Shown: positions 20,706 to 32,853, counted from the first letter of the stretch. The stretch is 64,000 bases of DNA from Dendrophyllia cribrosa (GCA_024195265.1 JAJLRJ010000009.1:36086210-36150209); one strand, 5' to 3'. The notes: generated by a model not told the origin, from the sequence alone. Numbers and translations are program-made.

Positions 20706-23193
20706 ATTTATGAAGCCAATTCTTGGTTTTCACTTACGTCATATCAAAATTTAGGAGCATTAAACAATAGATTTCGATTCCAAAATGGTTGTGGAACTAT
20801 AGAGAGTTTAAAACTACACATCTTGGCCAAATATTGAATTAGACATTTTTAGTAAGAATGTATGGAGCGGCCATCTTGGTGCCCAACGCAGAGGCACCAA
20901 CATGGCGGCCAAAAATTCAAAGTCTTAATAACACCAAAAATCTCATCACAAAATATTGTATTCACTATAAGTGCCATCAGAAGCTTATCACGTAGAAGCG
21001 TGCAACTTCCCCCTATATGTTCAGAACTATGCTGGGGATTATTAGAATTCCCAACCGACCAATCAGAATCGCGGATTGAATTTTTGCCCTTATATGGAGG
21101 GCGGTTTTCAGCTCCACGCGCGTACGCGCGGCCGCTCAAATCGGCAAGAAAACATCGAGGAAACAACAAGCGCTTCGCGAAATATGGACAGCTTACTTTC
21201 ACGGCTATTTTCGTCGCTACCAAATCACATTTTGAGGTTCAAAAATGAGGAGGAAAAAGTATTGAATATTTTAGTAGTTCCAAGAAGATGACGACGGAGT
21301 AAGGAACGAAAAAAAGCTCAACACCGCGAAATCTGGACAACTCAGGTTTTTTCAAGCCTTGTTTCATCTCTACCAAATCACCACAAAAATGGCTCTTTAA
21401 AGAATTTCATGTGCAATATGGTAATTGATTTTACTTATTCAAATGTAGTTTCAAATTAGAAAGATTGTTTAAGTCAGGTTTTTATGGTAGTAAGAAAATA
21501 TGAATTGTTTTTAACTCCACAAAGAGATTGAAGCGTACGGAAGAAGCGAAGCAAATTCTCATGATTCAGTACGCGTGCCATGTGTTTTTCTGTTTTATTT
21601 TGAAAACAAAAGTGTTTTTACTCTCCTTTTCGCTTATAATTTATCGATCAAACATACAATATTTCGTGTCTGACTTGAGCTTAGGGTTTTTCTTCCCAAA
21701 TCGGTTGGAATAAAATTTGTTGTATAGATTTTGAAATATGAACGGCGGCGCGGTGTTCATAAATATTCAGTTCGCTGTATTTTAAACAGCCAACACTTTT
21801 TAAAACTTTCACCGACTTTGTCAACCAATCCTTACATGTACCATGGTTTTTCTTTGTATATACTATAATTGTTTTTCAAAGCGATTTTTGAGAGGAAATG
21901 AGCATACCAAATCAGTACGTTTCAAACATGTTTATTTAGCTCTCGAGCCTACTTGTTTTCCGAATTTATGATTTCGTACGAGAAAGTTCTGATCATTTGT
22001 ATCTTGAGAAATAATTTAACGTACTATTTTTAAAACTGAGTTGCATTAATTTTTTGTTTTGTAAATGTGGCATCGCTTAGGTTCTGAACTCACGGAGTAC
22101 GTTTTCATCATCTCGACAAAACTACTTGCGGTTGTCTTGAGGAATTTCGAAGTTTTCGTATCATTAAGCTTAATTGTTTTCAAGCAGAAGCTATCATGAG
22201 CTGTTTCGAGTTACGATTTGTTATGAGTAATTTTAACTGTGATAAACTGGCTATTGAAGATCTGTATTTATTCATTCAACTACATTGTATTTGAGTCTAT
22301 TTGTCTTTGTTTTTAAATAAAAGTGATTTGGGAAACCTATATGTTGTGTGCATCTTTATTTCATTTTCATCTTTCTTTGATGCAGGTGTCCTAAAGTTTT
22401 GAACTCTGTGTTTTTATCATTTCACCGTATTTCATTCATTAACTGATTTTGATTGCTGATATGTTGCTGTTGACACAAATCGCTGTGGAGTATTAAGTTA
22501 ACCTGAGACGGCAAGCAATCTAAATGGGAATTTTTTCGCTCTGCCGGTAAAGTTTTTCCACGGTTGATACAATTTCTCCTTTTCTCCGCTTCCTCCAGTT
22601 CGGCATAATCGGCCTTCTTTTCTCCAAAGGGAGTCAATGGCCGTTTGAATAGTATAAAGTTGACATTTTGGTCGAGTCTCAGAACTGCAAAGTGCAATTA
22701 TTGACCTTTGTAGTAGCTTGTATGAAACAAGATACAAGCTTTTCCTGCAAGTGTTGTAGGAGCGCGCGTTTCGCGTGGAAGTAGGCTTCTTTTAGAACTC
22801 CATATTAGGAAGTAAATTCTGATTGGCTCCCCGCGTTTTCTAAAAATCCCCAGCATCGGAAACGAGTTAATCGCTTCTCTGTTATGAGCTTCTGGTGCCA
22901 TTTAATCGGCTTTTAAACATCTATAATACAAAAATAACTTTCAACTTGTTCAATTTTGTTTATTTTCACGGCTTATCTGAAATAGCGTGACGAATTACGT
23001 GACACATTTAAAACCTTTATAAATCGGAAGCAAAACATCGTTAAAACCTGAAACTTTTTGTTAAAGATTATAACACTGGTATCCACATACCGTGTTCGAA
23101 ATAGCCTTGTAGGACGTATACTTTAGATTTTTGAATTTTTATGACGTCATGTGAAAACCAAGAATATGAAGCCACATTACAGTCGCCTAAGTG
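20706..23193. other. Long interval without a recognised gene
   Basis: AT-rich with scattered short frames. It includes a small inverted repeat near 20876-20906 (CATCTTGGTGCC and GGCACCAACATGG) and a GC-rich stretch near 21110-21140. No exon, domain or transposon end could be assigned. Confidence 0.35.
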
Positions 23194-23195
23194 TG

Positions 23196-23271
23196 GTTGT
23201 CCCAGTGGCCTAGTGGTTAAGGCATCTGTCCGGTTATCAGGAAACCCGGGTTCAACTCCCAGCTGGCGCAT
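23196..23271 (+). repeat. tRNA-Arg-like pseudogene or SINE head
   Basis: The A-box CCAGTGGCCTAGTGGTTAAGG and B-box GGGTTCAACTCCCAG are clear, and the acceptor ends pair with one mismatch. The anticodon arm is degenerate: it holds CCG but without the usual T33 loop. More likely a tRNA-derived repeat than a working tRNA. Confidence 0.55.
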
Positions 23272-23965
23272 ATATTTACTCATAGTCTTTGTTGTGAAAT
23301 TTCTGTTCTCAATTTAACTGTCTATGTATATATATATATATTTCAGAAATCGCTGTGAATCGTCTTCCGAACGAGAATAGGTTGGTGATCCAAAGATTAT
23401 GAGGCAATTAATTGTCCATATATTCCTTCCCACACTAATTTGTAAGTATAGATATTCTGAATACTAAGGTAGAAAAAAAATTATAGATATAGATCAGTGT
23501 ACGAAATGATGCAACATGGCATTACCAGCAATGCGAGTCACATTGCCGGCGTCACAAATACCGTACGTCAATCAAAGAGAACTTTTAAAATTGCTTCTCG
23601 ACGATACAAAGACATGTATGGGATCTAAAACAAAATCTTATATTAGGCAGTTTAAATAAATTAAATTCTATGTGCCGACCTCTCGTTGATAAACAATATG
23701 CAATCGCACTACAAAGCGACAGTTTTTTCACCGTTTCGTTTATTCTTCGAGCCGCAAAATAGAGGTAAAATAAAAGGATCGTCGGTTGTAATTCCTTTAT
23801 AGTTTCATCGAAATACCTTCACTTACCTTGACTTCCAATCTTTGAGCCGTCCGCGAGTTTTATGCTTTCATCGCGATGCCGACCCCTCAAAATTTTCTTC
23901 AGTTTACGATCTTTAAAATACGTTAAATAAAGCCTTCCATGATAAAATAGGCGGCCGCAAATAAG
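23272..23965. other. No gene recognised
   Basis: AT-rich interval between a tRNA-like repeat and a MITE; nothing identified. Confidence 0.3.
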
Positions 23966-24296
23966 GGTATAGAATGGTCTATCGGAAATGTGCGTCTCGG
24001 AAAATATTCACTGAGTCTCGAATTCTCGGCATTTGAAATTGGAGTCTCGGAATCTCGGGCTCGCTATGTTTGGATCTCGGAGTCTCGTAAATTTTTCTTA
24101 TAAATCTCAGCTTCCGTTGGAGATTTCAGTCACGTTTTAAGCTGTTTTAGTACTATCGACCCGACATTTTCTAGCAATTGGGGTCTCGGGCTCGGAGTTT
24201 TTAGAGGTAAAGTCTCGGGCTCGGATTTGATAGAAACGCTAAAGTCTCGGTCTCGCAGTCTCGCTAAGTCTCAAATTTACCATTCTATACCCCTGC
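23966..24296. repeat. MITE with GGGTATAGAATGGT ends and GTCTCGG motifs
   Basis: About 330 bp bounded by GGGTATAGAATGGT and its exact reverse complement. The interior repeats (A/T)GTCTCGG or CTCGGGCTCGG about fifteen times. No coding capacity. Confidence 0.65.
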
Positions 24297-24820
24297 AAAT
24301 GAACACTGAAAATAGCGCTTTTTCATGAATAGACTTAACCTTTATCTGAGCTCGCGAATGTCCTGTAGGACGCGAAGAAAGTAACGACCTCTTTCTATCG
24401 TTTTCTTAATACAAAATCCGCCATATTTACTTCAGCTTAGCAGCCTAGCATTTCCACGCTTGTTACCGCTGTTTCAAAAATCTGCAGACTCCTACAAGAG
24501 CCAAATCGCGCCAATTACAAATAACAAACTTGTATCACTTTGAGCTCATTCCAGTCTGAATCGTCAAAAAATGTCTAATGTTTTGCTCGATTTCGAAAAG
24601 AAAGCCCTGGAATTTCAGCTTTAAGTCACTAAATCTCCTATTTCTTATACTAGTAGTAATCAGAGATTATGGAAACGCGTTCGGATATTTTTTTGTGGGG
24701 AAGGGGGTGGGGAGAGATCACTGTGATTTCATGTTAGGTATTGTTTCTATGGAAACAATCAGAAGATTTTGAATTAGGGCAAAATGTGTTATTGGATACT
24801 TGTGATGGGAAACAGATGGC
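24297..24820. other. No gene recognised
   Basis: Contains CATGTTAGGTATTG-type AT-rich sequence only; no exon or repeat terminus recognised. Confidence 0.3.
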
Positions 24821-24859
24821 AGGGGTAATTTGCCGAACGCCGAAGCTGATTTCCCTTTC

Positions 24860-24922
24860 GTAAACGGTCGATGCCATTATTAGCAAACGGTCGATGCCAT
24901 TTTTAACGGTCGATGCCATCAT
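24860..24922. repeat. Three short tandem copies of AACGGTCGATGCCATT
   Basis: Three units of 20-24 bp, with AACGGTCGATGCCAT conserved. Similar words recur at 25305 (GGCAACGACCGTTTACG), so both belong to one larger repeat that also holds the heptamer array. Confidence 0.7.
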
Positions 24923-25154
24923 TAGCATTCATTAGTAACCAAGCCTTTTTGTAATGGTCTATGCTATTTCTCTCTAGTTTATGCCTGGATTGGAACGAAA
25001 ATAGGCTATCATTATTAGATCAAATTGGGCCTACGTAAAGCGATTATTAGATCTAAGCTAGATGCGCGGTTAGGTAAGATTTAGGGTTAGGGTGACCCGT
25101 TATTGATATATATTAAGAAAAGCACCTTTTATAATTAAATTTTTCTTGGGTTTG

Positions 25155-25236
25155 CCGGATCAACCCAGTGGTCTAGTGGTAAGAGAGAGATGTTAGCATG
25201 CAGAGGTTCCGGGTTCGATTCCAGGTAATTATATTC
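25155..25236 (+). repeat. tRNA-like sequence (Ala-like anticodon), probably pseudogene
   Basis: The A-box-like CAGTGGTCTAGTGGTAAG and the B-box GGGTTCGATTCCAGG are present, and an anticodon loop TTAGCAT (AGC) can be drawn. The T stem has one mismatch and the acceptor stem pairs poorly, so it is probably a pseudogene or SINE head. Confidence 0.45.
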
Positions 25237-25340
25237 CATTTTTCTTTTTCTGATAGAAAAAATAATTCTAAAATTGGTGAAAATTTTTCTAAGTGTCGCT
25301 AAAATGGCAACGACCGTTTACGAAAGGGAAATGCGCAACG

Positions 25341-25396
25341 CCGAGCGCCGAGCGCCGAGCGCCGAGCGCCGGACGCCGGACGCCGGACGCCGAATG
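25341..25396. repeat. Heptamer array GCCGAGC/GCCGGAC
   Basis: Four GCCGAGC-type units followed by three GCCGGAC-type units. The same kind of array in the other orientation lies at 31570-31665. Confidence 0.85.
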
Positions 25397-25399
25397 TCT

Positions 25400-25830
25400 G
25401 TCAGCGGTTAATCTTGTGAAACATGTGCTTCACCATAGCGAAGCGAATTGTCATTTCGAGCAGGCGTTAAATCTTGTACTATCAATAAAACAACATTTAA
25501 CCTGTAATTCTAGTATCCTCACATATATGATCGAATGTAAAAAAAATGTACAAAACAGTATAAAGGGAAAACCAAACGCACGATTCGTGAACGCTTCACA
25601 GAACACAGACAAGGGAGAAACAACCCACATCACGCCAACTCCACAGCAGCGGTCCCTACACATTTCAACTTACCAGGCCACTCTTCCGCGGACATGAGAC
25701 TCATCCCGCCTGAACTGCAACCTACCATCAATGCCTCCCGTCGAAAAGCACGCGAGGCTTTTTTTTTAATTCATAGAGGGAACATTTTATCACCAGAAAG
25801 CATTAGAAACGAACGCTAAACTCAGTTTTG
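25400..25830 (+). pseudogene. Penelope-like element relic, GIY-YIG endonuclease tail
   Basis: Reading across frames, this stretch encodes YMIECKK, then QYKGKPK and TIRERFTEHRQG, then AVPTHFNLPGHSSADMRL and ASRRKAREAF. These are the landmarks of the C-terminal GIY-YIG endonuclease of Penelope-like retroelements. The frame changes between segments and the GIY-YIG tyrosines and glycines are eroded. It is followed by a hammerhead-like motif at 25951-25991, as expected for the 3' part of such an element. Confidence 0.7.
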
Positions 25831-25950
25831 TATCATACACTTTTTTTATTTTATCTTATGTTTACAAGTGCGCTGTCTACATGTCATGTATTAGCCATGT
25901 ATTTTTCAAGTTTTAGGAGCCGTTACAATGTTTTCTTTCAGTATATCCCT

Positions 25951-25991
25951 GGACCTGAGGAATACTAGTTCTATTAGTCGAAATATTGGCC
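25951..25991 (+). ncRNA. Hammerhead ribozyme-like motif of Penelope relic
   Basis: Core CTGAGGA, a weak stem II (ACTA/TAGT), then CGAAA, a minimal stem III and ATT before GGCC. Stem I pairs GGAC with GGCC at three of four positions. A degenerate inverted copy with GCTGAGGAAAACTAG lies at about 26257-26290 (minus). Confidence 0.5.
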
Positions 25992-26169
25992 ATTTAACAA
26001 ATCTGCTCTTTGCCGTAGTGCCAGCCTTGCATTCAGCTTTATATTTCAGTGAATTAACACTCGCTGATGTATGCGATGTATTCACCTTCACCTCCCGATT
26101 CATCGATAAAACGAAGACAGAATGGCAAATGTTATTAACTAGATAGAGCAGACTCCACAAAAGACGAAT

Positions 26170-26290
26170 GTAATGCGAAGTGTCCTAAACCAAATGGGTA
26201 GTAAAAATATAAAGCTGAATGCATGACTGGCACTACGGCAATGGGCAGATTTATTATTAAGTGGCCAATATTCTAGTTTTCCTCAGCGCC
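26170..26290 (-). repeat. Inverted partial copy of the Penelope relic terminus
   Basis: Reverse complement of about 25950-26060 with several changes (shared AAGCTGAATGCA, GGCACTACGGCAA, TGGCCAATATT). Inverted terminal copies are usual for Penelope-like elements. Confidence 0.6.
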
Positions 26291-28154
26291 AGGGCTATAC
26301 TGAACATCGCCCGGAATGCCATTGTCTTTCGCGACATGCACTTACAGTGCCCAGTTTCTTGATGCGCAGCATAATTATTTGCATATACAGAACCAGTCGG
26401 TTGTATTTTGCTCAACAAAATAAGCTTTGGGAATACTCTGGTCTCTAGATCTAGACGCGCTCTTTTACTCGATCGGTTAACGTAGTTCAGACCTAGAGTA
26501 GATTAACTGAGATTTAAAAAAATAATATAGGCCTTTCTATTTGCCGGACAATGAGAAATATGAAATAAATGATAGCTTCTCTTTTAAATCCTAACTTGAA
26601 CAAGCAAAAAGGAAGCGCCCGCCTCTCGCGACTGAGGGAACATTGTTTGTGTTGAGATAATTATTCAAATTTGAATCCGTTTTCCGGTCTCGTGGGAGTT
26701 CGTAGGAAGACATTTTGGGAATACTCTAGTCTCTAGTCTCTTGGTAGATTCAACTGCTGTCAATTGCACGGTTTGATGCGTGATGTAAATCCCAAGGTGT
26801 GATAAAGTTAACAATCGTGCTGTAATTAAAGGTAGGCCGCGCTCTTTTCAAAGCATTTTGTCAACAAATTCGTGTGTGGGGCAAGATTTTAATTTTGACT
26901 CGTTAGATTCGCAATGGTCAGAGTACGATGGGAAAAACATTTTCCGCAGAACATGGTTTTCAGTTAAAAGCTTTGCCAAATAGCGAGCGCGATGCGCGAT
27001 GCGCGATGCGCGGGTCGCTCGCTTGTTCGTTACGCTTTTTTACTCGCGCTCTTTACAGAACTTTAATATGGCGGACGACTGAAGAGGCTCGAAGACCGAC
27101 ATTTTTTATCAAACTATCGCGTTTCAACAGTGTTTAGATCGTTTTAATGGTATTTTAAGTGCGTCGAATGTCTATAAAAGACGTGATGTCCTATTCTTCT
27201 CGCGCTTTACAGAGCGTTTTGTCAACAAATTCGTGTGCGGTAAGATTTTCATTTGATTCGCAATGGTCAGAGTACGATGGCAAAAACATTTTCGGCAGAA
27301 CATGGTTTTCAGTTAAAAGCGTTGCCAAATAGCGAGCGCGATGCGCGGGTTACTCGCTTGTTCGTTGCGCTTTTTTTACTCGCGCTCTTTACAAAGCGTT
27401 TTGTAGTCCAGATCTACACGCGCTCTTTTACTCGATCGGTTAACGTAGTTCAGACCTAGAGTATATTAACTGAGGTTTTAAAAAATAATATAGGTCTTTC
27501 TATTTGCCGGACAATGAGAAATGTGAAATAAATGATGGCTTCACTTTGAAATCCTAACTTGAACAATCGAAAAGCAAGCTCCCGCCTCTCACGACTGAGG
27601 GAACATTGTTTGTGTTGAGATAATTATTCAAATTTGAATCCGTTTTCCGGTCTCGTGGGAGTTCGTAGGAAGACATTTTGGAGCGCTATTTTTAGTTTAC
27701 GAAACACCTTCTATAAAATAGCGCCTTCATACTATTTCCACGCATCGTATTAAATCCAATCTTCGCCAATCTTTTGTTTAGAGACGAGGCTAACATTTCC
27801 ATGGTGAACCTTAGTTAGCAGGTCCTTTCTTGAAGAGAAAGACCATCCTGAATATCAATGCGGTGTATTTTCCATACTGAAATCAGCGAAAAAACTAATT
27901 TTAGAGCGCGATTCGATAGACGTTGTCCAAATCTCAGGGACATAAAAACGGTCTTAAATGATTATTTAACACCTCTTCTGAAATAGCCAGGGTGAACCTA
28001 ACCGCCAAAGTACTTAGTTTTTTTGTTATGGAGTAAAACATACACCTTGTTTCGCTATTTCCCCCCATTTTCTTTGTAATTTGGCTCTTTTGTCAGACGG
28101 AAGCTTTTCAAATTTAGCGCTCTGGACCGTATGAAGGTCCCGTATATGTCGCTG

Positions 28155-28600
28155 TATTCTCGGCGATGACACTTAGTGATGCCAGTCATGGAGTAGCTTT
28201 CACCCCGCAGAACACTTTGTGATGCTAGTCATGGAGTAGCGTGCACCCCCCGAGGACACTTTGTGATGCCAGTCATGGAGTAGCGTGCCACCCCCCCAGG
28301 ACACTTTGTGATGCCAGTCATGGAGTAGCGTGAAACCCCCTAGGACACTTTGTGATGCCAGTCATAGAGTAGCGTGCACCCGCCCAGGACACTTTGTGAT
28401 GCCAGTAATGGAGTAGCGTGAAACCCCCTAGGACACTTTGTGATGCCAGTCATAGAGTAGCGTGCACCCGCCCAGGACACTTTGTGATGGCAGTCATGGA
28501 GTAGCGTGCCACCCCAAGGACACTTTGTGATGCCAGTCATGGAGTAGCGTGCCACCCCTCCCCCCCCAGGACACTTTGTGATGCCAGTCATGGAGTAGCA
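28155..28600. repeat. Minisatellite, about 10 units of 44-48 bp
   Basis: Unit GGACACTTTGTGATGCCAGT then CATGGAGTAGCGTG and a C-run of variable length. It sits between the two large duplicated blocks. Confidence 0.9.
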
Positions 28601-30096
28601 AGGCATCGCCCTGAATGCCATTGTCTTTCGCGACATGTACTTACAGTGCCCAGTTTCTTGATGCGTAGCATAATTATTTGCATATACAGAACCAGTCGGT
28701 TGTATTTGCTCAACAGAATAAGCTTTGGGAATAATCTAGGCTCTAGTCTCTTGGCAGATTCAACTGCTGTCAATTACAAGGTTTGATGCGTGATGTAAAT
28801 CCCAAGGTGCGATAAAGTTAACAATCGTGCTGTAATTAAAGGCGGGCGCGCTCTTTTCAAAGCATTTTGTCAACAAATTCGTGTGTGGGGCAAGATTTTC
28901 ATTTTGACTCGTTAGATTCGCAATGGTCAGAGTACGATGGCAAAAACATTTTCCGCAGAATATGGTTTTCAGTTAAAAGCTTTGCCAAATAGCGAGCGCG
29001 ATGCGCGGGTCGCTCGCTTGTTCGTTACGCTTTTTTACTTGCGCTCTTTACAGAACTTAAATATGGCGGACGACTGAAAAGGCTCGAAGACCGACATTTT
29101 TTATCAAACTATCGCGTTTCAACAGTGTTTAGATCGTTTTAAAGTTATTTTTAGTGGGTCGTATGTCAGATGAAAGACGTGATGTCTTATTCTTCTCGCT
29201 GTTTACAGAGCGTTTTGTCAACAAATTCGTGTGCGGCAATATTTTCATTTTGACTCGTTAGATTCGCAATGGTCAGAGTACGATGGCAGAAACATTTTCC
29301 GATGAACGTGGTTTTCAGTTAAAAGCTCTGCCAAATACCGAGCGCGATGCGCGGGTCACTCGTTTGTTCGTTACGCTTTTTTACTCGCGCTCTTTACGGA
29401 ACTTTAATATGGCGGACGACTGAAGAGGCTCAAAGACAGAAATTGTTTTATCAAACTATAGCGTTTTAACAGTCTTTATATCGTTTTAAAGTTATTTTAA
29501 GTGCGTCGAATGTCTATAAAAGACGTGATGTCCTATTCTTGCTCTTTACAGAGCGTTTTGTCAACAAATTCGTGTGCGGCAAGATTTTCATTTTGACTCA
29601 TTAGATTCGCAATGGTCAGCATTTTTCGCAGAACATGGTTTTCGGTTAAAAGCGTTGCCAAATAGCGAGCGTGAATCACGGGTCCCTCGCTTGTACGTTA
29701 CGCTTTGTTTCTCGTGCTCTTTACAAAGCGTTTTGCAGTCCAGATCTAGACGCGCTCTTTTACTCGATCGGTTAACGTGGTTCAGACCTAGAGTATATTA
29801 ACTGAGGTTTTAAACAATAATATAGGCCTTTCTATTTGCCGGACAATGCGAAATGTGAAATAAATGATGGCTTCTCTTTGAAATCCTAACTTGAACAAGC
29901 AAAAAGCAAGCGCCCGCCTCTCACGACTGAGGGACATTGTTTGTGTTGAGATAATTATTCAAATTTGAATCCGTTTGCCGGTCTCGTGGGAGTTCGTAGG
30001 AAGCGCTTTGATACTATTTCCACGCATCGTATTTTCAAATCTAATCTTCCAATCTTTTGTTTAGTCACGAGGCTAACATTTCCAGGGTGAACCTTA

Positions 30097-30920
30097 AGCC
30101 CCATTTACACGGCAGAAAATTTTAGGCACGGCTCGGATACAAGTGGTACGCGTACCCAAAAAAATAGTACTGATTAGTCATTGACACGTCCTTTCTTCTA
30201 CCGTGCTAAACGATGTAAAATTATGTTTTGGTACGGGTAAAAGGCTCAACATCTCGGCCAGCGTACTCGATTCTTGCTTAGTGCGCATGCTGCTAACATG
30301 GCGGACGAAAAGTTCTTAGAATTTCTTCTCATAAGAAGACCGCATGTGTTCCAACAGAAAATACGGAAATCGACGTTTCTCTCGACTGCTTTACAGAAGA
30401 ATAGAAAAAGGCGGAGGTACACAGCCCGTTTTTCCTTCGGCGTTTTAGCGTTTTCTAAACTGAACATAATTGTTTCTTCTTTCATCAGTTCTATTAACTC
30501 CTCTACATCTTTGTCCTTCCACGCTATCCCGCGAGATTTTCCTGGCGACTTTTGCAGCGTCTTCAGCTTCCCGCTAAGCGCCATGTTGAGTGAATCGCGG
30601 GTCGATTTGCTCATGCTCTCTCAAATCGGTGCTGACCAAAGGCGCGAAGGCTCATCAGAGAAAAGTTGGTTCGGCACGGCTAATCGTTTACACTGCACAT
30701 TTTATCCGAGCTGGGCTAGATTTTCAGGATCGCGTACCAATTTTATCCGTGCTCGGACTACCTTTCGACATTGTCCGAGCACGGGTGAAAGTTTGGTCCG
30801 GCACGGATGGGGCAAAGTAGTTTACACGACAAAATCTATCTGTGCCGAACCAATTTTTTTGGTACGCGTACTTTTTTCATCCGAGCCGTGCCAAAATTTT
30901 TCGGCAGTGTAAATGGGGCT
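30097..30920. mobile_element. Harbinger-like DNA transposon remnant with TTA target duplication
   Basis: The ends are AGCCCCATTTACACGGCAG and the matching reverse complement, followed inward by GGCACGGCTCGG on both sides. TTA at 30094-30096 and 30921-30923 flanks it. The related block at 27785-28112 carries the unoccupied site (single TTA at 27811-27813). A 3-bp TTA duplication fits the PIF/Harbinger superfamily. The element is 824 bp with no transposase; see the minus-strand frame inside. Confidence 0.8.
30246..30581 (-). pseudogene. Possible Myb/SANT-like fragment inside the Harbinger-like element
   Basis: Starts at an ATG at 30581 and reads MALSGKLKTLQ, then IAWKDKDVEELIELMKEE and FSLENAKTPKEKRAVY. 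The tryptophan plus regularly spaced hydrophobic residues resemble the Myb/SANT-like DNA-binding protein that Harbinger elements encode beside their transposase. About 110 residues, then low-information sequence. The family assignment is tentative. Confidence 0.4.
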
Positions 30921-31230
30921 TTAGTTACCAAGTCGTTTCGTGAAGAGAAAGACCATCCTGAATATCAATGCCGTGTTTTTTCCATACTGAAATCAGCGAA
31001 AAAAAACCAAATTTTAGAACGCGATTCGATAGTAGTTGTCCAAATCTCAGGCAAATAAAAGGCCCAAAGGGTCTTAAGTGATTCCTTAACACTTCTTTTG
31101 AAAAAGCCAGGTTGAACCTAACCTCCAAAGTACTTAGTTTGTTTTTTATGGAGTAAAACATACACCTTGTTTCGCCATTTTCCCCAATTTTCTTTGTAAT
31201 TTGGCTTTTTTGTCAGACGGAAGCTTTTCA

Positions 31231-31564
31231 AATAGGGCATTTGCACGATGGCGTCATTTGACTACAACTACCAGAATTTATTTCGTTTTTCCTTTCTTAT
31301 TTAAATTTTGTAATACCAGTGCGGTTTAAATAACAAAAGCCCTAATTTGCACTACAAAACAAAAAAACTGAAGGATTCTGGTAGTTGCTGTCGCAGTGAG
31401 GGAGACTGAAGCGACCGAGCAAGGCAGCAGTTCTAATCGGTAGGGGCAATAAATCTCGATTTTTTTCTACCACAATGCCTTGCACGCATCTGCTTGTGAC
31501 GTGATAATTAGCCTCGCAATTAGCAATTAGCCTCGCTTTGACGCGCGTACTCACGTGGTGACAG
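31231..31564. other. No gene recognised
   Basis: Intervening sequence before the second heptamer array. No domains or repeat ends were identified. Confidence 0.3.
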
Positions 31565-31675
31565 ACATTCGACGTTCTGCGTTCGGCGTTCGGCGTTCGG
31601 CGTTCGGCGTTCGGCGTTCGGCGTTCGGCGTTCGGCGTTCGGTATTCAGCGTTCGGCGTTCGTCAAATTACCCCT
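31565..31675. repeat. Heptamer array CGTTCGG, opposite orientation to 25341
   Basis: About twelve GCGTTCG-type heptamers, ending GTCAAATTACCCCTGC. The same words in reverse complement (GGGGTAATTTGCCGAACGCC) occur at about 24819-24840, so the two arrays belong to one repeat family in inverted arrangement. Confidence 0.8.
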
Positions 31676-32853
31676 GCAGGGAAACAGATGTCAAATGATA
31701 TTGTCGCCCAAAATTATAGGTGATCAAGGGTACATTTGCGGTTGAGTGTACTTGACAAGAACGTTCTCTCCAGCCCCTCCCCCCTCCCGTTCCGTTGTCA
31801 CATACACAAACAAACAAAGAAACACAGAGAAGCAAACAAACTCGTGTCGTTTTGGAAATAACAGCAATGTTTTGTTTGGAACAAACTGGAACTGTAATCT
31901 TTTTTTGAATGTAGAACTGCAGGTAGAAACTACAACTTGATTACAATAGTTTACATAAAATAATCAATAGCCAACTTGAAGAACAGGAACGAAATCTTGA
32001 TTTAACTTATTTACTGGGATAAACATTATACAATGTTGTTCAAAGGCCAGGTAAGAGAACAGGGTCAAATACTTGATTTTAGAATGGTTCACTTAGGATA
32101 ATCCAGAGGAAGTAAAAGTTGATTTAAGTTATTTTCTTAGCCAATCAATATGGCTGAAAGGTCAGCTCCAAAGAAAAGTAATATGTTACAAAATCAATGG
32201 TCTTTCGAAATGATACATTGATACTAACATCATGCTTACGTTAAAATGTGCATCTCCAGGTATCATTCATGAAAGCTTGAAAAGGAGTTTGTGCACGACT
32301 CATAGTAGTGAATTTGGCTGTAGTATAATTGCTTTCGATTTGTAGAACGCCTCTGCTTTGCTGAGAAGTACACAACTGAGGAAAGTAAAATCGAGGTAAA
32401 TAGGTCGGTTGCGTTGTGTTGTGACCACAAGTCCACAAGCGATAATCACGTACCGCATTGGCCGATAGCGCCGAGTTGCACAACTCGGTAAGGTTGTTTG
32501 TTGACCACAAATCATGGTCATATGGCTCAATGGACGCTGCATGTAATGACTGAGCTTGTCTGTTTGATTCCGCACTTCGACGTGGAAATATTTCTTTGAA
32601 GGCAAATCGCCGGGCTGCAGCTTTTTATATGCAAGATGAGTCGTACACACTTCCCTCAGACTTCGATAAATGCAACCTAAAAGACTTTTAAATACCATAA
32701 CGTGCTATTGCAAATAATATGCAATGACACTTATCTGCAAACTTTACAAAATCCACTTGCAAAGATGAAGGAAATTATGTCACGCAGTACAAAAACTGTA
32801 CATTTGAACACGAGACATTCATGGAGTAAACACGAGTTTATCACGAAAACGAG
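31676..32853. other. No gene recognised
   Basis: AT-rich. The two overlapping minus-strand frames near 32241-32698 have no recognisable domain. Confidence 0.3.

Larger units (their letters stand above)
26290..31228. repeat. Nested tandem and segmental duplications
   Basis: Three repeat modules recur. Module 1 (GAATGCCATTGTCTTTCGCG onward) is at 26310 and 28612. Module 2 (TTTGTCAACAAATTCGTGTG to GATGCGCGGG) is at about 26858, 27218, 28868, 29216 and 29557. Module 3 (CGAGGCTAACATTTCC to TCAGACGGAAGCTTTTC) is at 27785-28112 and 30067-31230. A block from TTTACTCGATCGGTTAACG to GGAGTTCGTAGGAAG appears at 26464, 27427 and 29759. Short frames inside module 2 (for example FSAEHGFQLKALPNSERDAR) are repeated with it and are not called genes. 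Confidence 0.8.

Noticed and set aside
23196..23271. Functional tRNA-Arg gene
   Set aside because: The anticodon arm does not form a normal 5-bp stem with T33; kept only as a tRNA-like repeat.
23068..23283. 71-codon minus-strand frame with GVEPGFPDNRTDALTTRPLG
   Set aside because: Antisense reading of the tRNA-like A- and B-box segment, a common false gene prediction.
26928..29801. Three short frames with FSAEHGFQLKALPNSERDAR
   Set aside because: They occur only as part of the tandem module and differ in end points; no independent coding evidence.
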